Shown: positions 1 to 5,976 of the stretch, piece after piece
How positions within the stretch are numbered: the stretch's first letter is position 1
Layout of the letters: every line of letters begins with the position of its first letter
Assembly (NCBI GenBank): GCA_030067055.1
Contig: JASJAL010000083.1
Coordinates: 1 to 8,044 of the forward strand
Direction of reading: 5' to 3'
Length of the DNA stretch: 8,044 nt
From: Kiloniellales bacterium
GTDB taxonomy: Bacteria > Pseudomonadota > Alphaproteobacteria > Kiloniellales > JAKSBE01
Position numbers and translations under genes: made by a program
Notes under the pieces: generated by a model
What the model was told of the DNA's origin: nothing
The model's input: only the letters and a program-made list of their open reading frames with translations
The model's database searches: none

Positions 1-1454
1 TCGAGGAACATGTACTCCGAACACGGGTTGGACGCGTTGATGCGTCCGGACTGCGGGCAGGTGTGCCACTCGTTGATCGTGGTATCGAACTGGACGCCCG
101 GGTCGGCACAGGCCCAGGCGGCCTCGGCAATCTGGTCCCAGAGCTGGGCGGCCGGTAGGCTGTCGGCGACCTTGCCGTCGGTGCGCCGAATCAGTTTCCA
201 GGTTCCGCTCTGCTCGACCGCCTCCAGGAACTCGTTGGTCAGGCGCACTGAGTTGTTGGAATTCTGGCCGGAGACGGTCAGGTAGGCCTCGGAATCCCAG
301 TCGGTATCGTAGGTCCGAAACTGGATCGAAGTGGCGCCCTGGCGGGCGAACTGGATCACGCGCTGGATATAGTTATCGGGTACCATGGACTTGCGCGCCT
401 GGCGCATCGCAGCCTTGAGCTGCGGGTTGCGCTTGACGTCGAAGGCGGCCTCCGGGTCGCCGCTTGCAGACGCGGTGTGGCAGGCCTGGATCACGGCGTT
501 GAGGTGCTTGCTGCAAAGCTTGGAGCCGGCGACTAGGGCCGCGACTTTCTGCTCTTCGATGTTCTTCCAGTTGATGTAGTCGACGATGTCGGGATGGTCG
601 ATGTCGACGGTCACCATCTTGGCGGCGCGTCGGGTCGTGCCACCGGACTTGATCGCGCCGGCCGCCCGATCGCCGATCTTGAGGAAGCTCATCAGGCCCG
701 ACGATCGGCCGCCGCCGCTCAGCGGCTCGCCCTCGCCGCGCAGGCGGGAGAAGTTCGTACCGGTGCCCGAGCCGTACTTGAACAACCGGGCTTCGCGGAC
801 CCAAAGGTCCATGATCCCGTTTTCATTCACCAAGTCGTCGCCGACCGCCTGGATGAAACACGCGTGCGGTTGCGGGTGTTCGTAAGCCGAGGCCGCCTTG
901 GTCAGCTTGCCGGTCTCGAAGTCGACGTAGTAGTGGCCCTGGCTGGGTCCGTCGATCCCGTAGGCCCAGTTGAGGCCGGTGTTGAACCACTGCGGCGAGT
1001 TGGGTGCGGCCATCTGGCGGGCCAGCATAAAGCGCATCTCGTCGTAGTAGGCGCAGGCGTCCTCTTCCTGGTCGAAGTAGCCGCCTTTCCAGCCCCAATA
1101 GGCCCAAGTTCCGGCCAGGCGGTCGAAGACCTGCTTCGCCGAAGTCTCGCCACCCTCGGCCCGCGGCCGCTTGCCGTCTTTGCCGGGTTCAGCATCCGGC
1201 GCGGAACGCCAGAGCCAAGCCGGGACCGCGTCCTCCTCGACCCGTTTCAGCTTGGCCGGAACGCCGCGCTTGCGGAAGTACTTCTGCGCCAGGATGTCGC
1301 AGGCGACCTGGCTCCAGTCGGACGGCACCTCGATGTCCGCCTGCTGAAACACCACCGAGCCGTCGGGGTTGCGGATTTCGCTCGACGTTTTGCGGAAAGC
1401 GATCGGCTCGTAGACATCTTTGCCCTCCTCGGTGAAGTGTCGCCTGATCCGCAT
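1..1454 (-). CDS. nrdJ: Adenosylcobalamin-dependent ribonucleotide reductase, class II (partial, N-terminal 484 residues)
   Basis: This cytoplasmic enzyme reduces ribonucleotides to deoxyribonucleotides using adenosylcobalamin to create the active-site thiyl radical, so it works with or without oxygen. The frame is open and unbroken from the ATG at 1454 to the left edge, so the C-terminal part is missing. Landmarks include APNSPQWFNTGL (residues 150-161), HPQPHACFIQ with Cys199 as the expected first redox cysteine, DLWVREARLFKYGSGTGTNFS-like sequence (216-236), DIDHPDIVDYINWK (284-297) and, at the edge, NPCSEYMFL. In the last motif Asn476, Cys478 and Glu480 form the N-x-C-x-E radical site shared by class I and II reductases. 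The start is supported by an AAGGGGG ribosome site a few bases upstream and by the family-like N-terminus. The gene sits alone behind a likely NrdR-type control region. Identity is near certain; the C-terminal cysteine/zinc region cannot be judged. Confidence 0.97.
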   Translation of the reverse strand, partial: MRIRRHFTEEGKDVYEPIAFRKTSSEIRNPDGSVVFQQADIEVPSDWSQVACDILAQKYFRKRGVPAKLKRVEEDAVPAWLWRSAPDAEPGKDGKRPRAEGGETSAKQVFDRLAGTWAYWGWKGGYFDQEEDACAYYDEMRFMLARQMAAPNSPQWFNTGLNWAYGIDGPSQGHYYVDFETGKLTKAASAYEHPQPHACFIQAVGDDLVNENGIMDLWVREARLFKYGSGTGTNFSRLRGEGEPLSGGGRSSGLMSFLKIGDRAAGAIKSGGTTRRAAKMVTVDIDHPDIVDYINWKNIEEQKVAALVAGSKLCSKHLNAVIQACHTASASGDPEAAFDVKRNPQLKAAMRQARKSMVPDNYIQRVIQFARQGATSIQFRTYDTDWDSEAYLTVSGQNSNNSVRLTNEFLEAVEQSGTWKLIRRTDGKVADSLPAAQLWDQIAEAAWACADPGVQFDTTINEWHTCPQSGRINASNPCSEYMFL

Positions 1455-1591
1455 GTGGCCCCCTTATTCATTTGCTTTGCCTGCGCTGGAGACCGGAGTC
1501 GCCAAGAATCCACTCGAAAATTCGGGGCCATTTCGGCCCAGAATCGTACCCAAATAGGGATCCAAGGCAGGTCTCGTGATGAGGGGGAAGG

Positions 1592-1632
1592 TAACCACAA
1601 AATCTGGGGAGTGTCACCAGATTTTGTGGTTA
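1592..1632. promoter_or_regulatory. 16-bp perfect inverted repeat upstream of nrdJ, probable operator
   Basis: Arms at 1592-1607 (TAACCACAAAATCTGG) and 1617-1632 are perfect reverse complements around a 9-base spacer. The element is 138 bp upstream of the nrdJ start and 55 bp past the transporter stop. Each arm contains CAAAATCTGG, which I score as 7 of 10 against the core CwAtATaTwG of the published NrdR box. The two centres are 19 bp apart. A terminator for the transporter is less likely because no T-run follows the hairpin on the minus strand. The symmetry is seen; the NrdR link is inferred. Confidence 0.55.
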
Positions 1633-1654
1633 GCGCGGCCTATATCCGGAATAA

Positions 1655-1670
1655 TCCCTAGATATAGTAG
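1655..1670 (-). promoter_or_regulatory. Candidate NrdR box upstream of nrdJ
   Basis: The plus-strand 16-mer TCCCTAGATATAGTAG holds the core CTAGATATAG, a 9 of 10 match to CwAtATaTwG (reverse strand CTATATCTAG, also 9 of 10). NrdR is the ATP/dATP-sensing repressor of ribonucleotide reductase genes and normally binds paired boxes spaced by whole helical turns. The centre, 1662.5, is 41 bp (about four turns) from the centre of the nearer inverted-repeat arm, 1621.5. A weaker match, CTATATCCGG (7 of 10), lies at 1640-1649. No clean -35/-10 pair could be fixed beside it. Confidence 0.45.
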
Positions 1671-1686
1671 CGGCATTCCCTTGGGG

Positions 1687-2610
1687 TCAGGGACGGTTTT
1701 GGGAGCGCACCTGTGGGTGCCAGGCCAGCAGCACCAGGGCCGCGGTCACCAGCAGGGCGCCCAGGAACTGCAGGGGCGCCAGAAGCTCGCCCAGGATCAC
1801 CGCAGCGATGGCGATGGTCAGCAGGGGCTCGGCATAGGACACGAGGCCGAGTCGGCCCGGGCGGGACAGGCCCATGGCGGCGAACTGGACGACGATGGCG
1901 ACGGCATAGAAGGCGCTGGCGCCGACCAGCCCGGCCCAGCCGGAGAAGGCGTAGGGCAGGCTGAAGCCGCCCAGCAGCATCAGCGCCGCGGCCAGCAGCA
2001 GGGCGCCGCCCAGGTTGACGTAGACGGTGATCGAGAAGACATCGTGCAGGCCGGCCAGGCGCCGGCTGACCAGGACCGTGACGCTGGCACCGGCCGCAGC
2101 GACCAGGGCGAAGATCAGGCCCTGGGGGTCGAGGTCGCCGTGGACCGTGCCGACCGCGAGGCCGAGCCCGATCAGGGCGATCAGTCCCGCGCCGAGCTTC
2201 CGGCCGTTCAGCACCCGCGCCCCCGAGATCGGCACCAGCAGGGCGGCGACGAAGGGGAAGCAATAGAGCAGCAGGCAGGCCAGGCCGACCGGCAGGTAAA
2301 AGATCGCCGCCAGATAACTGACGTTGGTGACGAACCAGGACAGCGTGACCAGGGCGGTCAGGGGCCAGGCCTTGCGGGGCAGCAGGATCGGACGCCGGAA
2401 CATCAGGATCATCATGACCAGCGCCAGGCTGCCCATCAGGTAGCGCATGAAGGCGACTGTCAGGGGATCGCTGCCGCCGTCGAAGGCGAGACGGGCCAGG
2501 GTCGGGATGCTGGCGAAGGAGACCGCAGCGACCAGGGCGAAGATCAGCCCGGCGACCCAGGGGTCGGTGCGCCCGACGCTGTGCTCTCGGGTCTGCCCGA
2601 TTTCGCTCAT
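1687..2610 (-). CDS. EamA/DMT-superfamily transporter
   Basis: A 307-residue inner-membrane protein with about ten hydrophobic segments (roughly 19-39, 50-72, 84-104, 106-128, 138-156, 163-183, 194-214, 225-245, 255-275 and 279-296) in two repeated halves. This is the RhaT/EamA layout of the drug/metabolite transporter superfamily, whose usual length is about 300. The second repeat ends in the typical EPLLTIAIAAVILGE segment (261-275). Members export amino acids, purines or other metabolites; the substrate cannot be read from this sequence. The ATG at 2610 is the only reasonable start, since an in-frame TAG lies about ten codons upstream, but no clear ribosome site precedes it. It lies between the DUF6352-like gene and nrdJ on the same strand, with intergenic gaps of 105 and 232 bp, so it is probably transcribed alone. 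Confidence 0.9.
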   Translation of the reverse strand: MSEIGQTREHSVGRTDPWVAGLIFALVAAVSFASIPTLARLAFDGGSDPLTVAFMRYLMGSLALVMMILMFRRPILLPRKAWPLTALVTLSWFVTNVSYLAAIFYLPVGLACLLLYCFPFVAALLVPISGARVLNGRKLGAGLIALIGLGLAVGTVHGDLDPQGLIFALVAAAGASVTVLVSRRLAGLHDVFSITVYVNLGGALLLAAALMLLGGFSLPYAFSGWAGLVGASAFYAVAIVVQFAAMGLSRPGRLGLVSYAEPLLTIAIAAVILGELLAPLQFLGALLVTAALVLLAWHPQVRSQNRP

Positions 2611-2676
2611 GACTTTTGGACTCGCATTAGGCCATAAGGTCTAACGTCTGGGTCCTGCTTTTCGATTAAGGATATG

Positions 2677-2720
2677 TTTGCCCTTGCGGCAAATTCGCCT
2701 GAAATCCTGCGGGTTTCAGG
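2677..2720 (-). terminator. Two tandem small hairpins at the 3' end of the DUF6352-like gene
   Basis: CCTGAAA (2698-2704) pairs with TTTCAGG (2714-2720), with two further G-C pairs inside, and spans the stop codon. Just beyond, TTTGCC (2677-2682) pairs with GGCAAA (2688-2693) around a five-base loop. Neither is followed by a convincing U-run on the minus strand, so termination is only a suggestion; they could also protect the 3' end of the message. Confidence 0.3.
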
Positions 2721-3750
2721 CGGGTCTGGCGAGCGGCAGGTTGACCAGCAGGTTCTGCGGCTTGAGCTTCAGGCGGCCGTTCTCGGCCATGCAGAGCGCC
2801 AGATAGACCGGCCGGCCGGCGAGCTCGGGCCGCATCACGCCGGGGTCCTTGAAGTCGAGGCGGAACAGCGACAGCAGGCGGGCCAGACGCGCCTCGCCAA
2901 CCTCGGCCCCGTTGTAGAGGTCGTTGAGCAGCCGCGAGCCCTCGGCATCCAGGCCGAGGTGCCAGGCCCATTTCTCGTCGCGGATCTCCTGGACCGGCTG
3001 CAGGCTGACCTCGATCTCGTGGAAGCGCCGGATCCAGGCCTCCAGGACCCGGCAGAGCGCATCCAGACCGGCCCCCGAGAAATTCAGGTTCAGAACCAGG
3101 TCGTGACGCTGGTCGCGCGACCAGTAGAGCGCGGCGTTGGCCTCGTCGATGACCTCGAGGTCGACCTGCCGCAGGGGCGTCTGGGCTTCCACGACCAGGC
3201 GGCCGAGATCGCCGAAGCCGCCGCTGGTGGCGTACATCTCAACGGTCTCGGCGTCGGCGGCCATGATGTGGCCGTCGTTGATCGTCACCTGCTGCTCGCG
3301 GAACAGCAGCTCCGCGGCCCTTGCCCTGAGGCCGTCCTCGCAACCTTCCAGCAGGCCACGGGCGATGACGTGGGCGAGCTGGTCGATGAACAACGGCGGC
3401 ACCGGGATCCCCTTTGGCCCGGCACGCTCCGGCTCGGCAAAGATCTGAGCGTAGGCGGTCTCGACCGTGCCTGCCCGGACCAGGCGGTCGCGGAAGGCGA
3501 GCACGATCTGGTAGTTCTCCCGGGCGTCCGGGTCGGCGAGCTCGGACAGGCGAGCCTCGGAGACGGCCTCGCGCGGGTTGGCGACCAGGCTCCGGTGCAG
3601 CGCGATCTCGGCGGCGCAGGACTCTTCCACGGGCCGGATCTCAGGGCGCCGGAAATAGGCCTCCAGGAAGTCATCGGTGACCGCCAGGTGACCGGTCTCG
3701 GGGTCCTGCCGTAACAAATGGTAGCCGGAATCTCGCCAGAAGTCGGGCAT
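2716..3750 (-). CDS. DUF6352-like protein of unknown function
   Basis: A 344-residue protein, probably cytoplasmic: no signal peptide or membrane segment is visible. The opening MPDFWRDSGYHLL, the VTDDFLEAYFRRPE stretch (24-37), PVEESCAAE (40-48), the LADPDARENYQIVLAFRDRL segment (71-90), PPLFIDQLAHVI (118-129) and RAAELLFREQ (144-153) match my memory of the proteobacterial family named DUF6352, which has no established reaction. The mixed alpha/beta composition gives no catalytic motif I can name. The ATG at 3750 begins the conserved-looking N-terminus, although no strong ribosome site precedes it. It diverges from the NDUFA12 gene across 140 bp and may share that promoter region. The coding frame is intact. 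Confidence that it is a real gene is high; the family name is from recall. Confidence 0.88.
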   Translation of the reverse strand: MPDFWRDSGYHLLRQDPETGHLAVTDDFLEAYFRRPEIRPVEESCAAEIALHRSLVANPREAVSEARLSELADPDARENYQIVLAFRDRLVRAGTVETAYAQIFAEPERAGPKGIPVPPLFIDQLAHVIARGLLEGCEDGLRARAAELLFREQQVTINDGHIMAADAETVEMYATSGGFGDLGRLVVEAQTPLRQVDLEVIDEANAALYWSRDQRHDLVLNLNFSGAGLDALCRVLEAWIRRFHEIEVSLQPVQEIRDEKWAWHLGLDAEGSRLLNDLYNGAEVGEARLARLLSLFRLDFKDPGVMRPELAGRPVYLALCMAENGRLKLKPQNLLVNLPLARPA

Positions 3751-3890
3751 GGCGCCACTATCGGGCGCACTCCGGGCGCTGTCCAGCCTACCGGGACCTA
3801 CCGAGCCAAGGGACCTGATCGCAGCGTCTGGACGGGCGGCGAAGGAGGTGCAATAGTCGCGCCGGCCGAAATCTGCTGGATCAGGGCGCT
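3751..3890. promoter_or_regulatory. Divergent intergenic region between DUF6352-like gene and NDUFA12
   Basis: These 140 bp separate two divergently transcribed genes, so they should hold promoters for both strands. No convincing -35/-10 pair was found. A perfect Shine-Dalgarno-like AAGGAGG lies at 3842-3848 on the plus strand, but it is 42 bp before the NDUFA12 ATG and no standard start codon follows it at the usual spacing. Confidence 0.35.
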
Positions 3891-4271
3891 ATGGCACGAA
3901 ACACGCTCGGCACGATTCTCCATACCTGGCTGCGCGGCGAGGAAGTCGGCAGGGACGGGTCCGGGAATCGCTATTTCCGCGAAAAGGGCGGCGGCCGGGT
4001 CCATCCCGACAGCATCCGCAAGGAGCGGCGCTGGGTGCTCTACGACGGCGAGCCGGAGGCCAGCCGGGTGCCGCCGGAATGGCACGCCTGGCTGCATCAC
4101 ACCACGGACGAGGTGCCGCCGGCCGGCGGTCCGGCGAAACGGCCCTGGCAGAAGGAGCACCAGCCGAATCTCACCGGGACCGAGCAGGCCTATCGTCCGC
4201 CGGGCCATACCCTGAGCGGCGGCCATCGGGATCCGGCCACGGGAGACTACGAGCCCTGGCGACCGGAGTGA
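3891..4271 (+). CDS. NADH:ubiquinone oxidoreductase accessory subunit NDUFA12 family
   Basis: A 126-residue soluble protein homologous to mitochondrial NDUFA12 (B17.2), one of the few supernumerary complex I subunits that Alphaproteobacteria share with mitochondria. It binds the peripheral arm of complex I on the cytoplasmic side. Diagnostic stretches are LRGEEVGRDGSGNRYFRE (14-31), ERRWVLYDGEPEASRVPPEWHAWLHH (45-70) and DEVPP (73-77), with the usual proline- and glycine-rich tail including HTLSGGHRDPATGDYEPWRPE. The ATG at 3891 has only a modest AGGG sequence before it. The N-terminus is somewhat shorter than the longer homologues I recall, and the frame stays open upstream to the stronger ribosome-like site at 3842, but no ATG, GTG or TTG lies in frame there. 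Neighbouring mlaD 71 bp downstream is a familiar alphaproteobacterial arrangement. Confidence 0.95.
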   Translation: MARNTLGTILHTWLRGEEVGRDGSGNRYFREKGGGRVHPDSIRKERRWVLYDGEPEASRVPPEWHAWLHHTTDEVPPAGGPAKRPWQKEHQPNLTGTEQAYRPPGHTLSGGHRDPATGDYEPWRPE

Positions 4272-4342
4272 CCCGTCGCGACCAAACACCCCCTGCCGAC
4301 CGGCGCTAGCCGGACTCACCTACTGGCATCCGGAGTGAACTC

Positions 4343-4864
4343 ATGCAGAGGAACATCATCGAGACCGTGATGGGCGGCGTCGTGCTGATCGTGGCGGTGT
4401 TCTTCGTCGGCTTTGCCTTCACAAGCGCTGGGGTCCGCTCGGTTAGCGGCTACGAGGTCTCGGCGCGATTTGAGAACGCCTCGGGCCTTTCGCCCGGCAC
4501 AGACGTCCGCATGAGCGGTGTCAAGATCGGCTCGGTTACGGGCCAGTCCCTTGACCCCGAGACCTTCTCCGCGGTCGTGACCATGACGATCCAGGGCGAC
4601 CTCCAATTGCCATTGGATACCTCGGCGCGGGTTATCCCCGACGGTCTGCTGGGCGGGAATTTCGTCGAACTCGAGCCCGGCGGCGACCTGGATAACATCG
4701 AGCCCGGCGGCTCGATCGAATACACGCAGGGCGCCATCAACATCATCGACCTAGCGACCCGGCTGTTCTTCAGCACGACCGACGGCGGCGAGTCCGGCGA
4801 GGGCGGCGATGCCGGTGACGGCGGTGCGGCCGGCGGTGCCGGTGGGTTCGGCACCCAGCAATGA
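4343..4864 (+). CDS. mlaD: MlaD-family outer membrane lipid asymmetry maintenance protein (MCE domain)
   Basis: A 173-residue inner-membrane-anchored periplasmic protein. One N-terminal membrane segment (about 8-28) is followed by a single MCE domain (about 36-114), seen in YEVSARFENASGLSPGTDVRMSGVKIGSV and the GLLGGNFVELEPGG motif (101-114). After a hydrophobic helix (about 131-144) the protein ends in a glycine/acidic low-complexity tail (147-173). In E. coli, MlaD (183 residues) forms a hexameric ring that binds phospholipid and joins the MlaFEB ABC transporter. Here no mlaF, mlaE, mlaB or mlaC gene is adjacent, so partners must be encoded elsewhere. The start is supported by GGAG at 4332-4335, seven bases before the ATG. 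The stop overlaps the next gene as ATGA, which suggests translational coupling. Confidence 0.95.
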   Translation: MQRNIIETVMGGVVLIVAVFFVGFAFTSAGVRSVSGYEVSARFENASGLSPGTDVRMSGVKIGSVTGQSLDPETFSAVVTMTIQGDLQLPLDTSARVIPDGLLGGNFVELEPGGDLDNIEPGGSIEYTQGAINIIDLATRLFFSTTDGGESGEGGDAGDGGAAGGAGGFGTQQ

Positions 4865-5637
4865 GCCCGGTGGCCGGCGACAACTCCTCCGCCCAGCATT
4901 GGGATCCGGAGCGCTACGCCCGAAATGCCCGCTTCGTGGCCGATCTCGGGGCACCCCTGGTCGAGCTGCTGGCGCCACAGGCCGGCGAGACGATCCTCGA
5001 TCTCGGCTGCGGTGACGGGGCCCTGACCGAGACGCTGGTCGCCAAGGGCGCCGTGGTCGTCGGCGTCGACGGCAGCGCCGAGCAGGTGGCGGCGGCGCGG
5101 GCCCGAGGGCTCGACGCCCGGCAGGCCGACGGCCAGTCCCTGGACTTCGAGGCCGCTTTCGACGCGGTCTTCTCGAATGCCGCGCTGCACTGGATGCGCC
5201 AGGCCGATGCGGTGATCGCCGGCGTCTGGCGCGCCCTCAAGCCCGGCGGCCGCTTCGTCGGTGAGATGGGCGGGGCCGGCAACGTCGCCGGGATTACGAC
5301 GGCGCTGATGGCGGCCGTGAACCGCCGGGGCCTCGATGGCGAGGCTGCCAATCCCTGGTATTTCCCGACGCCCGAGGACTATCGCCGACGCCTTGAAGGC
5401 CAGGGCTTCGAAGTGTTGAGCATCGCGCTGATCGATCGCCCGACGCCACTGCCGGGCCCCATGGCCGACTGGCTCGAGACCTTCGCCGAGACCTTCCTGA
5501 AGCTGGTTCCGGACGAGGCGCGCGCCGACCTGGCCGCGGAAGTCAGCGAGGCGCTGCGGCCGACCCATTGCGACGCGGAAGGACGCTGGACCGCGGACTA
5601 CGTCCGTCTCCGGTTCTCCGCCCGCAAGCCGGGCTGA
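4861..5637 (+). CDS. Class I SAM-dependent methyltransferase (Tam/BioC-like fold)
   Basis: A 258-residue soluble enzyme with the Rossmann-type methyltransferase fold. Motif I, ILDLGCGDG (45-53), binds S-adenosylmethionine; the acidic Asp70 after VVVGV would bind the ribose hydroxyls; the motif IV region is FDAVFSNAALHWM (100-112); and LKPGGRFV (126-133) is the usual post-motif loop. The overall pattern resembles trans-aconitate methyltransferase (Tam) and the malonyl-ACP methyltransferase BioC, but nothing in the C-terminal half fixes the substrate, so neither name should be transferred. The ATG at 4861 overlaps the mlaD stop by four bases (ATGA), a strong sign of co-translation with mlaD. 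A 7-bp GCAAGCC/GGCTTGC inverted repeat (5624-5630 and 5648-5654) brackets the stop codon, but no U-run follows. Confidence 0.93.
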   Translation: MSPVAGDNSSAQHWDPERYARNARFVADLGAPLVELLAPQAGETILDLGCGDGALTETLVAKGAVVVGVDGSAEQVAAARARGLDARQADGQSLDFEAAFDAVFSNAALHWMRQADAVIAGVWRALKPGGRFVGEMGGAGNVAGITTALMAAVNRRGLDGEAANPWYFPTPEDYRRRLEGQGFEVLSIALIDRPTPLPGPMADWLETFAETFLKLVPDEARADLAAEVSEALRPTHCDAEGRWTADYVRLRFSARKPG

Positions 5638-5711
5638 TCCTCCGGCGGGCTTGCAGATTCGGCGGCTTCCGCTTAAGTCTCAGCACAAGGTTCCAGGGAC
5701 CTGAGATCAAT

Positions 5712-5717
5712 AGGAGG
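5712..5717 (+). promoter_or_regulatory. Strong Shine-Dalgarno AGGAGG deciding the TTG start at 5727
   Basis: A perfect AGGAGG sits nine bases before an in-frame TTG, and no ATG or GTG is available at this spacing. It is the best evidence for where the small downstream protein begins. TCTCAG (5678-5683) and CTGAGA (5701-5706), just upstream, could form a stem-loop that leaves this site free. Confidence 0.65.
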
Positions 5718-5726
5718 ATCGCCCCC

Positions 5727-5975
5727 TTGGCGGCGCAGAAAGATCAAGGTTTCGACTTCCCGACCTGGCTTCAGCCTGACGGCATCCCGGTGTCCTGCAT
5801 TGAGAAGATCAAGGTGCTGAACGAGAATCTCGAGGAGCTCCGCGACATGGCTCAGGACGCTCTGGAGGACGGCATTCTGATGGGCTGCGACGAGGAACAG
5901 ATCCGCAAGGTCTTGCATCTCCTGGTAGATTCGCTCGCCAACCCCTATCGCGACAAGACCGAGAACGGTGCCTGA
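5727..5975 (+). CDS. Small conserved-looking hypothetical protein (82 aa), TTG start
   Basis: No named family is recognised. From the TTG at 5727 the product is 82 residues, acidic and soluble, without a signal peptide. It opens with FDFPTWLQPDGIPVSCIEKI (9-28), followed by a long amphipathic helix (about 25-51) with leucines at regular spacing and a second helix (about 55-71) before NPYRDKTENGA. Two cysteines occur, Cys24 and Cys54. The frame is open upstream to 5568, but that part overlaps the methyltransferase gene and encodes arginine-rich sequence unlike a protein N-terminus, while AGGAGG at 5712-5717 points to the TTG. The stop is followed after one base by the DUF2155 ATG, so the two genes are very likely co-expressed. 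Codon use looks like real coding sequence. Function unknown. Confidence 0.8.
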   Translation: MAAQKDQGFDFPTWLQPDGIPVSCIEKIKVLNENLEELRDMAQDALEDGILMGCDEEQIRKVLHLLVDSLANPYRDKTENGA

Positions 5976-5976
5976 A

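Noticed and set aside
1455..1600. Cobalamin riboswitch in the nrdJ leader
   Set aside because: The conserved B12-box sequence GCCACTG is absent from this interval on the minus strand, and such switches usually control the B12-independent alternative enzyme.
594..1661. Long plus-strand open frame of 355 codons opposite nrdJ
   Set aside because: It is antisense to an unambiguous nrdJ frame, is composed of Arg/Ala/Val/Gly-rich sequence expected from GC-rich complement frames, and resembles no family.
1576..2637. Plus-strand open frame of 353 codons opposite the EamA transporter
   Set aside because: Its Gln/Asp/Gly-rich repeats are the complement of Leu/Ala-rich membrane codons; the opposite strand encodes a clear ten-helix transporter.
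2674..3714. Plus-strand open frame of 346 codons opposite the DUF6352-like gene
   Set aside because: It has nearly the same span as the minus-strand gene, but the minus-strand product has recognisable conserved segments while this one does not.
4300..4313. CCGGC/GCCGG hairpin between NDUFA12 and mlaD as a terminator
   Set aside because: The stem is only five pairs with a four-base loop and no T-run follows, so it is expected by chance in GC-rich DNA.
4450..5568. Minus-strand open frame of 372 codons opposite mlaD and the methyltransferase
   Set aside because: It spans two well-supported plus-strand genes and their ATGA junction, and has no recognisable domain.
5568..5726. Upstream extension of the 82-residue protein to 5568
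   Set aside because: The added residues are out-of-frame methyltransferase coding sequence and an arginine-rich stretch; AGGAGG at 5712-5717 marks the TTG at 5727 instead.
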